Of a DNA stretch of 64,000 nt, positions 34,945 through 45,405 are shown piece after piece (the stretch's first letter is position 1; each line of letters begins with the position of its first letter). The stretch is from Amborella trichopoda. Its lineage: Eukaryota > Streptophyta > Magnoliopsida > Amborellales > Amborellaceae. The position numbers were made by a program, and so were the translations under genes. The DNA is taken from assembly GCF_000471905.2 (NCBI RefSeq), contig NW_006498220.1, forward strand, positions 1,515,958-1,579,957. The letters run 5' to 3'. The notes under the pieces were generated by a model. The model was not told where the DNA came from. It worked only from the letters and a program-made list of their open reading frames with translations, and ran no database searches.

Positions 34945-35388
34945 TTACCGAATGGCCTCCCTCCTGAGGCTTTTCATCTTACCACGACCATGGTGTTCTT
35001 GCCATGACTCGGGTATTTTGACAGGATCCTGGGGTATAAGAGCTTCCGGGGTGTCAAGGCCGAGAGCGTGAACCTTCTCAGCTAGGATATGCAATAAAGC
35101 TTCAAACACTTGAGCAACCTTTTGATGTTGATGTGGTGCGTCATCTATGATCACTTCGCCATTTCTTATGAGCTCATCTAAGATAGCTTGGAATCCCCAA
35201 CATTGGAACAAGTTCTGTCCCTTCATTTGATGATATTGGCACCACAAGTCCTTACATTCTTCTTTGAGGTGCTTTTGCTTTTTAGGCAAACAAGGTGTAA
35301 TCATCTCTTGTTGTACCAGCATATCGAAGATGATGGGAAACATGTCAGAGGATAGCTCATTCATGGAAGGTTGTTCCCTTGAACTGTG
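34945..35388 (-). pseudogene. gag: Tat gag C-terminal part, fragment C
   Basis: A 139-codon minus-strand frame at 34945-35364. FDMLVQQEMITPCLPKKQKH, then CKDLWCQYHQMKGQNLFQCW, then FQAILDELIRNGEV. The LWCQYHQ...C segment corresponds to LWCAYNQIRDHDIREC in gag B (14428-14475), so it is a gag region repeated across Tat elements of this genome. It ends next to LTR copy C, whose terminus is at 35389. Primer site, leader and N-terminal gag, expected in between, are absent. Confidence 0.7.
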
Positions 35389-35713
35389 TGGTTAGGTGCC
35401 TCAATCTCACCCTCCGAGTCGGGATGACCTAGTGGTGTGGTTCCTGGTCCGAGAAAGACCTAGGACCTGATCGCTCTCTCAGGAACCACGTAAATAAGAC
35501 ATGGGCAGGAATACTAACTAGTGAGAGAGGAATTAGGGTCGTGAGGCGAGACTTACCTCACGTGGGTCCGTGACACGCTCGGGCTGCTTGTGTGGGTGGC
35601 CTCATATATCAAGAAGAATGCCCCCTGGCCTGAGGCCGGTTCGGAATCAACACTCCCTTGACTCGTTTTTCTGCGTTCCTGCACACACACACATGTAAGA
35701 CGTCCAAACACGT

Positions 35714-35727
35714 GGGTCTGAAGACCC
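35714..35727 (-). other. Conserved LTR stem-loop (copy C)
   Basis: GGGTC pairs with GACCC around a 4-nt loop at the position where copies A, B and LTR-b have the same hairpin. Confidence 0.55.
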
Positions 35728-35739
35728 TAACTTGTCGAG

Positions 35740-36370
35740 GATGAAATAAAATGAAATGAAGTAAAGTGAAAGTAAAATGACATGAAAAGAAATGAAAATG
35801 AAGTAGAATGTGAAGTAAAATTAGATAAAATAAAATGGAGTGGAAGGGATGAAATAAAATAAAATCAAGTAACAATAGAATAAAAATGATGAAATAAAAT
35901 GAAGTATAAGATAAAAGAAGTAATGAAATAAAATAAATGAAAAAAAGAAAGTACAAGAGTTCATAGAGCTAAAATGAAATGAAGTAAAATAAAATAAAAT
36001 AAAGAAGGTAATGAAATAAAATAAAGTAATTAAATAAAATAAAGTAAAATAAAATAAATGAAAAAAATAAAATAAAATAAAATGACGCTAGGTAAAGTAC
36101 GATAAAATAAGCGAGGTAAAAGAAATAAAATAAAATAAAATAGAATGAACAAAAATGAAATAAAATGAGTGAGGTAATGGAAATAAAATAAAAGAGATAA
36201 ATAGAATAAAATGAAATGAAGTAAAATAAGATGAATTGAATGAGATAAATAAAATAAAATAATAAAATCAATGAGGTAAATAATATAGGGTAAGGAAAAA
36301 TATGATAAAATGAATGCATGAGGTTAAGTAAAACAAAACAATAATAGAAAAATGGTGAATTGGTCAAGTG
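35740..36370. repeat. AAAAT/AAATG low-complexity expansion in LTR copy C
   Basis: About 630 bp of degenerate (AAAAT)n and AAATGAAGT-type repeats on the plus strand. Nothing similar is present at this place in copies A or B. The two overlapping minus-strand frames (115 and 132 codons, Phe/Leu/Tyr-rich) are artefacts of it. Confidence 0.85.
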
Positions 36371-36399
36371 AGGGGGAGAACTTATTATTAAGTAATTAG

Positions 36400-37990
36400 G
36401 CTATTGGTTTTAGGTGAGGAGATGGGACGAAGAATTGAATGAGTGGGATGGAACGAAACAAAACTCATGAAAGAGAAAAGAAAACAACGAAAAGGGCAGA
36501 GTGGGTGTTTCTTTTGTGGGTTCTAAAGAGAGAAAGTGTAATGAGGGGATGGGAGAATTGCAGAGCATTATGAAGGAGCTGGAGGCTGCAGGTGATGAAG
36601 AAGATGGTCGATTGTCAGCGACAGGGAGAAGATGAGAGGAGGCTCGTTGAGTTTGCTTTAAAGTGAGAGAGAGAGAGCGATGGGAGGATGGGCGAGAGAG
36701 GGCTGCAGAGAAGAGAATGGGGGCAGAGATGGCAGATGGTAGGGAGAGGGTTGTAGAGAGAGAAGGTGGAAATGGTAGGGATGGGGTGAAGAGCGAGAAA
36801 GGACAGGAATTGCCGACAACGGAGAGAGGATTGTAGAGAGAGAAGGTGGAGAACAGGGGCGGAGATGGCAGCTGAGATAGGGGAGATGGGGCAGCAGCGT
36901 GAGAGAGATGGATCGCTAAGATAGTTTCACGAATAACTGAGAAGGGGAACAGAGATGATTCGCAGCCAGGTTGCAGGTGGGTGAAATGAAGGAGAGGAAG
37001 CATGGACAGCAGGGTTAGAGAGAGAAGCAAAGTGATAAAAGGGGGGAAGCAGTGGGGTGGCCGAGATGGTAGAGGTTTAGAGAGATGGCAGCAGCCTGGG
37101 TTTTGGGTACAAGAAGAAGGAAGGGAGATGAGCGAGAATGAAGAGAAGGGGGCTCGTTTGTTTTTTTTTTAGAGTGAGAGAACACTACGAGAGGACGGGG
37201 GAGAGCAAGGTGGTGGCTCGAGAGCAGTGGAGGTAGAGGAGGCGGCAGCAGAGGTTGGCTGGTTGGGCACATGAGCGACAGGTGAGGGCACGACAGTGTG
37301 GGAAGATGGCTCCGCAGTGAAAGGGCACGATAGTGTGTGCACGTGCTCGGCAAGGTGGCGGCATCGCGATGGGAAGAATGCTATGCCCGACAGGGAAAGA
37401 AGAAATGGGCGGACGTTACCGAGCACGAGTTGTGAGAGAGAGAGTGAATCATGAGGGTGCACAAGAAAAGAGAAAAACAGAGTAGGGTACGTGAATGCGA
37501 GGGACCATAAGAAGAGAGAGGGAGAGGGTGGACACGAGGGAGCATGGAAAGAGAGAAAGAGAAGACGAGAGAAATGTCGTGCTCGGAGAGAGAGAGGAGA
37601 GAGAAGAAAGAAGAGAGGAAGAAGAGAGAGAAAGATAAAAGAGAAGAGAGAAAGAAAAGAGAGAGAGAAAAGAGAGGAGAAAAAAGAGAGAAAAAGAGAG
37701 AAGAAGTTTGACCTGGCAGCTAAACTGGCACAGTGGCAAGATTGGCTCGGCGGTTGGTTTACCGCGACAGTTAGACAGGCTTGGTGACTAGCCGTCATGA
37801 CGGTTAGACTGCTCGGCGACAAGACTAGCATGGCAATTAGATTGACACGATAACTAGACCGGCACAGCGGCTAGACTGCTTGGCGACAAGATTGATAGGG
37901 CAGCATAAGGCTTAGCCTGCCCTCTGGTCAAGCAAGTAAAAGAGAGAAAGGGGAGAGGAGAGAGAAAGAGGAAGAGAGAATGTCACCTTA
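36400..37990. repeat. Purine-rich tract of LTR copy C
   Basis: On the plus strand a GAGA/GGAGA-rich tract; on the transcribed minus strand a pyrimidine tract downstream of TATA. At 37700-37920 it includes short units around GGCACAGTGGC and TAGACTGCTCGGCGAC. It corresponds to 6855-8350 in B and 52507-54590 in D. Confidence 0.7.
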
Positions 37991-38117
37991 ATTCCAAGGG
38001 TACCAACTGATAATCATCTCTCTCCTCTCTCTTTCTCTCAAATGTGACCCAATAGTGAACAAAAGATAGAATTTTTATTAAGCCAAAGTGGGGTCCTTAG
38101 TACAATACCATCACGTG

Positions 38118-38152
38118 CTATATATAGAGTTCAAGTTTAAACATGGGTGGAC
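38118..38152 (-). promoter_or_regulatory. LTR core promoter, copy C
   Basis: Minus strand TCCACCCATGTTT (38139-38151) upstream of CTATATATAG (38118-38127). A palindromic CACGTG (38112-38117) follows directly downstream; it is not seen in the other copies. Confidence 0.7.
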
Positions 38153-39869
38153 AATCAAATTTTGACCTAATTGATGAAAATTAACATTTAACTGAATTAA
38201 ATAAATTCTAAAAATTGGGGCAAAAATGATGATTTTTCCCCTACACCAACAATCCATGAAATTCTAAATCAATCCCTACAATGGTCGTTCATCCGTGCGA
38301 ACTTTTCGTGGCTGATTCAGAGCTTTTTCGGCCTCTTTTAGGCCAAAAGAATATTCTTTTCTTGTTTGGCTCGGCAGGACGATCATTTTGGTATCTATTT
38401 CGAGCCATGGATTGGAGCTTTCAACCATGATCATGACGTGACAAAATATGGGAAAATGTGCAACCCTAGATTTAGGATTCAGCCCGTTTCTTAGTGTTCT
38501 TCGCTGTAACGTGATGATCAAGTTTCCATGATCATTCTGTGAAAAGAAAGGCTCGATTTAGTGCTTGGATGACCGTTTTCTAAATTGGGAAACTTTGGTC
38601 GGAATCTAGATTTTGATGGTCAGAATTTGCCACTGTTCATCCCTAATTTCTGGGGAATCCAACCGTCCATAACGCGGGAGGTTTGATCCGGAGGAAACTC
38701 TTGACCTTGTGGTCTTAACGGGTTTAATTTTGTGATGATCTGACACTCGAGCGTTGTGATGACGGCGTTCAATCAAGGGGACATGCTGCTGGAAATTTTC
38801 TGCTACTTTTGAAACTTTCCAACTAACTTCACTTTTCGATTTCTCTCGACTCGAGCGTTGTTATCGTGCATGCCATATATCAAATCGACCGGGTCGACGA
38901 GATGAACATGCTCACAAAATTTTTACATTGTGAGTTAATGGTTGTTATCATGTTCCTCACCATGAAATGAAAATGTGTTCTTGAGATATGTTATATGCCA
39001 TTGTGAAATTCTAGGAACATGTGTGCTCTTGAAAGTGACTTTTGAGTAGCCAAAATGGGTCCAATTGGCCTCAAACCACCACCATTGGGAAGATATACAG
39101 TTTAGTAAAATGTTTGTTTTTTGTCACTGTTGAAATTCCTTATGAAAATGAAGTTATATTTCAAAATGGAAAAGTATATCACTGTTGATTGTTTTCCTTG
39201 ATTTTTACACTAATATCACTGTAGTTACTCATTTTAACTAAACAAACGACATTCACTTTTGGTTAAACCACATCTATTTGAAAGATCTCTGAATGGGATA
39301 AAACTTATATGTAGAAACTATTTTGAATTTCCTTTTACATTGAAAGTTACACTTCGTTTTATGAAGGTATGTCGTTGGGGCAGTGTTGATAAATTTCAGA
39401 ACTATCACCTTGATTGACATGAATCATTGGACCACCAAATGGAGTCCAAATGCTTTAAAATTTGCCTCGTTAGAAATATATACATCTTGGGTTAAACTTT
39501 TATTTTTAAACCGTCACATGTTTCCTTATAGTTTTAAAGTTATAGTGATATGAAGCAGAGTACGTCTCTGTCTACTGTACACATCATCTCCTTGAACTTT
39601 TAAGAGGTCAAACGACGTCCAATTGTCTACAAAACATTCCCATTTGAGAGATAGATGGCTTGGGTACAAAATTGGTTTTGGAACCATTTTCAAACTCTAA
39701 ATAATCCAAGAGTTACAATCCTAATAGTGAGCACATGTCATTGCCCTTAATGGCAGAAAATTGAGCAGTAAGGCTTAACTGAAATAATGTTACTGTTACT
39801 ATGATACTGTCATTGTGATACTCTTAAAGTGTGATGTGCCACTACCAAAATGTGATATTGCTATTATAA

Positions 39870-40520
39870 TGATGAATACCTACTGTGTAAATGATGGTGT
39901 CATGTTGTTTATGTGATATGTGAATGGATACCTACTGTGTGAATGATGATATCATGCTATTTATGTGATACGTAAATGGATACCTACTGTGTGAATGATG
40001 GTACCATGCTATGTATATTTTATGTGAATGGATACCTACTGTGTGAATGATGGTATCATGCTGTTTACACGATATGTTAATGGATACCTACTGTGTGAAT
40101 GATAGTATCATGCTATTATATGATATGTGAATGAATACCTACTGTGTGATTGATGGTATGATGTTGTCTATGTGATATGTGAATGGATTACTTACTATAT
40201 GAATGACGGTATCATACCATTTATGTGATATGTGAATGGATACCTACTGTTTGAATGATGGTATTATGTTGTTTATGTGATATGTGAGTGGATACCTACT
40301 GTGTGAATGATGGTATCATGCTGCTTATGTAATATGTGAATGGGCACCTACTGTATGAATGATGGTGATGGCAGCTACTTGTTGGGAAGGGTACCTACTG
40401 TGTGAATGATGGTGCTGGTAGCTGTGATGCTTATGTATTATTGAATAGGCACCTACTGTGTGAATGATGGTGCAGACAAGTGCCTATTAGGAAGGGTACC
40501 TACAGCGTAAATGATGGTGC
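39870..40520 (+). repeat. 53-bp tandem array in the Tekay 5' LTR
   Basis: About thirteen units with the core ACCTACTGTGTGAATGATGG, spaced roughly 50-54 bp, with intervening TATCATGCTGTTTATGTGAT-type sequence. The sister LTR at 42095-45405 has a different array here (22-bp units), so this array arose or expanded after the copies separated. Confidence 0.85.
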
Positions 40521-41046
40521 CAACAGCTACGATCTTCCCCTGACTCCCCATGCTAGGACGAGACTCAAGATGTGAGTAGTTGGGAGGGTCGCACCCCTTA
40601 GATCTATGTAGGCACTACGTATTGGGTCACCTAATGTTAGTGTAACGCTCTCTCGCCAAAAGGGCAAAAAGAGAGGGTCGTGTCTTGCAAGGCCAATGCC
40701 TATCGAAACCTCAAAGCGCGTTGTAGATTATGTGCGTGAGTAAAGACATTACGAAGTGGATTTACCCACTTGTCATTGTCCTCCCTCCTGAGTGAGGATA
40801 GAAGTCCCAAGTTCAGGATTGGCTTAGCTTGACCAATGTGGCTTCCAATTCAGGAGTAAATATATTTGTTTACCTGTCTTGTTTAAGCTTTCTGCATGAA
40901 CTTTTAACTGTACTTGTGATCTATTGTCCTTACTACTCTGCTATAACTAAGGTGATTGTGACTTATGCATTGTAGATTGAACTTCTTATATCATATTACT
41001 ATTATAATGATGAGAAGCATATTCGAGGTTTTCACTTGATACCTTG

Positions 41047-41050
<4 letters not shown>

Positions 41051-41097
<47 letters not shown>

Positions 41098-41118
41098 GTT
41101 NTGTGTGTGTGTGTGTGT
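41051..41118. repeat. (TA)n followed by (TG)n microsatellite
   Basis: About 23 TA units, a short break with one ambiguous base (41101), then about 8 TG units directly before the gap. The open frames crossing the gap are artefacts. Confidence 0.95.
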
Positions 41119-41369
41119 NNNNNNNNNNNNNNNNNNNNNNNNNNNNNNNNNNNNNNNNNNNNNNNNNNNNNNNNNNNNNNNNNNNNNNNNNNNNNNNNNN
41201 NNNNNNNNNNNNNNNNNNNNNNNNNNNNNNNNNNNNNNNNNNNNNNNNNNNNNNNNNNNNNNNNNNNNNNNNNNNNNNNNNNNNNNNNNNNNNNNNNNNN
41301 NNNNNNNNNNNNNNNNNNNNNNNNNNNNNNNNNNNNNNNNNNNNNNNNNNNNNNNNNNNNNNNNNNNNN
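41119..41369. other. Assembly gap (251 N)
   Basis: A run of ambiguous bases inside the Tekay 5' LTR, directly after a dinucleotide repeat. The true length is unknown. Confidence 0.98.
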
Positions 41370-41916
41370 TCCCTGTCGTGCCTTGCTCCCTACGACTTGT
41401 GTGTGCACTGCATATTGTATCACTGTTATGCTGGTCGGAATGCATTGGTGCGAAATGCATTGGTGTAGATCTTCTCACTGGGCTTTTAGGTCATTCCATC
41501 TCTCATAACTGTAGAGTGAAGGGTGGTGGCATCCATGCTAAAGGTGGGTGGTTGTTTGCTGGTTTTGAAGCTTGAAGTTTAGAAGTTTGGTAAGCCGTCT
41601 TTCGTAGACTTTTACATTATGTTTTGGCGATTTCAGCAACATGATGTATATTTCATTTTGTATAGTTTTGGCCATTAGCGCTTTGAAAAAATTGTAAAGA
41701 CCTTTGATATTGAAGAAATGAAAAGGCTGAACCTTTTGGATTGAAATTTGTTTGAGGAAAGATTTATTCTAGTTTTCTTTCATGGTTTGCTCTCGATTCT
41801 GTGTTTTTATGCGATGAGCCACTCCCACCTGAGTGACGAGGTCGTGATCCCATGCTCTGTCACCCTTGAGCAGGGGTCAGGGAGCGGGGTTGTGACATCT
41901 TATGACTAGGTTGAAG

Positions 41917-42094
41917 ATGGCGAGGGCTCGTACCCACAATGCGAGTTCCAGTAATGAGAATACTGAGGCGCTCGGTGAGTTCTATAGGACTCTGGGGGCT
42001 ATAACCCAGATGATGAAGGAGTCGATGCCAACCCAGTTTACCCCTACCCAAAGCAGATTGATAGTGGCCTAATACCAAGGTTTAGAAGGCTAGC
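41917..42094 (+). pseudogene. gag: Tekay gag, N-terminal part
   Basis: Starts MARARTHNASSSNENTEALG 20 nt after the LTR end and continues ITQMMKESMPTQFTPTQSRL. A TAA at 42070 and a one-base shift follow. In the shifted frame the last residues read RFRRL, directly before the nested LTR. The sequence resumes at 45406 as LMPPTF, so RFRRL plus (A/M)PPTF restores the usual order of chromovirus gag. The primer site between 41898 and 41912 (TCTTATGACTAGG) is decayed. Confidence 0.75.
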
Positions 42095-42149
42095 TGTGAC
42101 GACCCAAACTTTTCCCGGCTAGTTATAAGGCATGATAAGATAGGAAGTA

Positions 42150-42560
42150 AGAGGCTAGTGCCGGTTGTGTTGGAGAGGGCTAGTGCCGGTTGTGTTGGAG
42201 AAGGAGGCCAGTGCCGGTTGTGTTGGAGAAGGAGGCCAACGTCAGTTGTGTTAGAGAAAGAGGCCATCGCCGGCTATGTTGGAGAACGAGGCTAGCATCG
42301 GTTGTGTTGGAGGCCAACGCCGGTTGTATTGGAGAAGGAGGCCAGTGCTGGTTGTGTTGAAGAAGGAGGCCAGCGATAGTTGTGTCAGAGAAGGAGGCCA
42401 ACACCGGTTGTGTTAGAGAAGGAGGCCAGTGCCGGTTGTGTTGGAGAAGGATGCCAGCGCCAGTTATGTTGGAGAAGGAGGCCAGCACCAGCTGTATTGG
42501 TGAAAGAGGTCAGCGTCGATTGTGTTGGAGAAGGAGGCCAGCGCCGGTTTAGCTGCCCAG
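42150..42560 (+). repeat. 28-bp minisatellite in the nested Tekay LTR
   Basis: About fourteen units of 28 bp such as GGCCAGTGCCGGTTGTG plus TTGGAGAAGGA. Units differ chiefly by transitions at CpG and CNG positions. Because 28 is not a multiple of three, the minus-strand frames here are incidental. The 3' LTR has a divergent version at 49560-49930 (units around CGCCGTGTGTG). Confidence 0.9.
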
Positions 42561-42810
42561 CGTCGGTTGGGTTGTCCAGCTCCGGCTGTGAAGGAGAAGA
42601 AGCGCAGCGCCACTGATGTTGTGACCAGCGCCGGCTAGAAGGAGGGGAAGTGTACCAGGGTTGGCTGAGTAGATAGCCCAGCACCGGTTGGGTTGTCCAG
42701 CGTCGGCAGTGAAGGAGAAGAAGTGTAGCGCCGACTGATGTTATGGCTAGCGCCGGCTGGAAGGAGGGGAAGTGTACCAGTGCTGGCTTAGTAGAGAGCC
42801 CAGTGCCGGC
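42560..42810 (+). repeat. Two direct repeats of about 121 bp
   Basis: Two copies contain GGTTGGGTTGTCCAGC, GAAGGAGAAGAAG, then GGCTGGAAGGAGGGGAAG and TGTACCAG. They follow the 28-bp array and share its CAGCGCCGGC core, so they probably grew from it. Confidence 0.8.
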
Positions 42811-44164
42811 TGTGTCTCTGACCTGCATGAGTTGGAGGGGACACTAGTTGGAGGTGACACTTGTTTAATGCATGCTAATATGGGTACCACTTGTCCAGAT
42901 TCCCCCTTGGTGACACTTGGCCAGCCACCCCAAACATGAGACTACTTAAGCGTTTTCTCTCACCCACGCCCCTCATTCTTACCCCTCTCTCTCTCTCTAA
43001 GACACAAAGTAGAAGAAATGACATTGTGAACAATCATTGTTGGGTGGGTGAGAGCTGTGAGCAAAGGTTGGAGAAGGCCCCAATTTTAATTAGGTAAGTA
43101 GATCCATTACCCTTGTATTGGAGTCATGGGAATTTATGGAAACTTAAGCAAGTGAATGAGCAATAGAAGAGTATGTGAGATAGAAAGCCTTATGCCTTTT
43201 TCAATGGAAATTTGGGGTTTTTATTCTATGATAATGATGAATGTAAGAATGGAGTTGTGATTCTTGGATTGTGTAGCAAATGGATGTTATATGTGTTCAC
43301 ATTGTGAGAAAATAGATGTTGTCATGTTCTTCGTTATGAAATGATGGTTATGAAATGCATTCTTGACACATGTTAAATGAAACCATGAAATTCTAAGAAT
43401 ATGTGTGTTCTTGAATGAAGCTTTTGAATGGGCCAATGGAGTCCGATTGACCTCAAACTACCACCTTTGAAAAGATACATGAGCCTAGTAAAATGTTGGT
43501 TTTTTCCCACTATTGAAATTCTTTACAAAAATAAAGTTATATTTCGAAATGAGAGGGTATGTCACTGCAGACTGTTTTCCTGGATTTGTCATTAATACCA
43601 CTGTGTTCATCTATTTTAACTAACTAAACAACATCCATTTTTGGCCAAACTACAGAATTTGAATTATCTTTTAATGGATTAAAATTTTCATGTAGAAAAT
43701 ATTTTTCAAATTCTTATTAGATTGAAAGTTACACTTCGTTTTATGGAGGTATGTCGCTGTGGACAATTTTAGCAGAAGCACTGATTTAGTGCCTCTTATG
43801 TCAGACTAACAAAAATGTATCCATTTTTTCCCAAAATCATGTCATTGGAACCGGTTACGAGTCATATTTAATTCACATGTTGAGCACTTTTCGAGATTCC
43901 TTCTTGATTTTGTAACATAGGCAGAATTTCAAAGACATGTCACTGTCTTCACTGCACAATAGATTTCAGATGAAGTGCCTCTGTTCTTGGGTTCTTTTAC
44001 GGGGAAAAATTAGGTCCAATTGTGCTCAAACCACCCCTATTTGAAAGATAGTTTTGTCTAACATAAAATTTATTTTGGAACTATCTTCAAATTCAAAATG
44101 AACTGAAAGCTATAGCCTTGTTTTAACTTGGATGTCACTGCCTGAATTTTTAGAAAGCGTGACA

Positions 44165-44390
44165 TCGATACTCTAACTCTGTTATATGAACTCTGATTCT
44201 ATTATATGAACTCTGACTCTGTTAAATGAGCTATGATTTTGTTATATGAACTCTGATTCTGTTATATGAATTCTGACTCTGTTATATGAGCTCTGATTTT
44301 GTTATATGAACTCTGACTCTGTTATATGATCTCTGATTTTGTTATATCGACTCTTACTCTGTTTTATGAACTCTGATTCTCTGACCACTA
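44165..44390 (+). repeat. About 22-bp tandem array in the nested Tekay LTR
   Basis: About ten units of TCTGTTATATGAACTCTGA with T/C variants. The array lies just before the conserved CCACTACGCAATGG hairpin, as other arrays do in sister copies. Confidence 0.9.
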
Positions 44391-45405
44391 CGCAATGGTT
44401 CCTCCATTGGTAGTTGGGTTTTCTGTACCTCGATTCCTATGATAGGAGTGGATTCGAGATGTAACGGTATTTGACTGAGAGGGTCGCGCCCCCCGAATCT
44501 TTCTGAGAACTACACACTGGGTCCTCTAATGTTAGCGTAGCGTGCTCTTAGGCTCAAGTGAGGGTCGTGTCTTGGAAGACCACAACCTATCATAAACCCC
44601 AAAGCGTGCTGGGGATTTTGTAGGTGAGTGAGGATATTATGACGTGGAGCCCCTACTTGTCATTGTCCTCCCTCCTGAAGGAGGGTAAAAGTCCCAAGCT
44701 CAGGATTGGCTTAGCTCAATCACTGTGGCTTTTACTTAGGGAGTTAACTACTTCGTTCTATTTTCTGAATTCTGTATTCTGTAGGATTATATGACGGAAA
44801 CTGTGATATGCAAGGAATGCTCCGTTAACTGCTTTTGATTCTTTTATATGGCCTTCATGTGCACTCTGATATGTGACCTTACTCTGTAAGATAAAATGTG
44901 ATTTTTGATGAACTATGAGCATGTTACCATGTATATACTGATAGTCAGGAATGCAAGGGTAGTGATCTGCTTAATGGTCTTTTAGCACATTCCATCTTAA
45001 TTTCATAATTGTACAGTGAAGGGTAGTGGAAGATATGATTAAGGTGGGGGGCAGATTGAGGGTCTGAAGCCTGAGGTTAAAAAGTTTGAGAATCTGCCTT
45101 CCAAAACTTCCGTAGTATGTTTTGGTGATTTCAGTGATATGATGTATTCCTCATTTTGTGTATTTTGGGCCAGTAGTGCCTTAACAAACTTGTAAAGACT
45201 TTTGATTTTGGAAGAAATGAATTGACTGTATTTTTGGCATGATTACAAGTTGATGAATGGATTTATTTTAGTTTTCTTTCATGGTTTTCTCTCGATTCCA
45301 TGTTTCATGTGTTGAGCCAATCCCACCTGAGTGACATTCACGATCTCCGGTCGAGATCCCACGCTCTGTCGTCCTCTGGCAGGGCTAAGGAGTGTGGTCG
45401 TGGCA

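Larger units (their letters stand above)
35389..38925 (-). mobile_element. Tat LTR, copy C
   Basis: Minus-strand LTR ending ...GGCACCTAACCA at 35389. It contains the stem-loop (35714-35727), an AAAAT-rich expansion (35740-36370), a purine tract with long shadow frames (36400-37990), a splice-donor-like site (GT at 37985-37986), and the promoter (38118-38152). It is broken at about 38925, where a Tekay LTR begins in the opposite orientation, so its first part (roughly 800 bp or more) is lost. The Ser/Leu/Phe-rich open frames here are translations of the purine tract on the other strand and not proteins. Confidence 0.75.
38926..41897 (+). mobile_element. Tekay element, 5' LTR (5'-truncated)
   Basis: Aligns with the Tekay LTR at 42095-45405 starting from that copy's offset of about 1.2 kb (CATTGTGAG at about 38926 and 43300). 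It ends GGGGTTGTGACA at 41897, followed by a decayed primer site and a gag start. The missing first 1.2 kb and the abrupt junction with minus-strand Tat LTR C point to a deletion. It contains a 53-bp tandem array, the conserved GC-rich block (40580-40850), a (TA)n/(TG)n microsatellite and an assembly gap. Confidence 0.8.
42095..45405 (+). mobile_element. Tekay-type solo LTR nested inside gag
   Basis: 3311 bp, from TGTGACGACCC to ...GTCGTGGCA. Left flank CTAGC (42090-42094) and right flank CTGAT (45406-45410) differ by three transitions and fit an original CTGGC duplication. Gag reads RFRRL on the left and PPTFSGQ on the right. It contains a 28-bp minisatellite (42150-42560), two roughly 121-bp units (42560-42810), a 22-bp array (44165-44390) and the conserved GC-rich block (44480-44730). 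It has no internal region of its own, so it is a solo LTR. Confidence 0.85.

Noticed and set aside
35609-36367. Phe/Leu/Tyr-rich minus-strand frames that resemble membrane proteins
   Set aside because: Produced by the AAAAT repeat expansion; the apparent hydrophobic segments are translations of TTTTA repeats.
36410-37831. Minus-strand frames of 206, 112, 220 and 96 codons
   Set aside because: Shadows of the purine tract in LTR copy C; no motif and composition fully explained by CT repeats.
39870-40520. Regularly spaced repeats that could suggest a CRISPR array
   Set aside because: The host is a plant, units are contiguous and degenerate without unique spacers, and they lie in an LTR.
40986-41575. 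Open frames on both strands across the ambiguous bases
   Set aside because: They are open only because the 251 N carry no stops.
42180-42828. Minus-strand frames with a repeated FSNTTGTGLLLQHNRHWPP-like pattern, suggesting a repeat protein
   Set aside because: The 28-bp unit is not a multiple of three, the same pattern appears in several frames, and it lies within an LTR.
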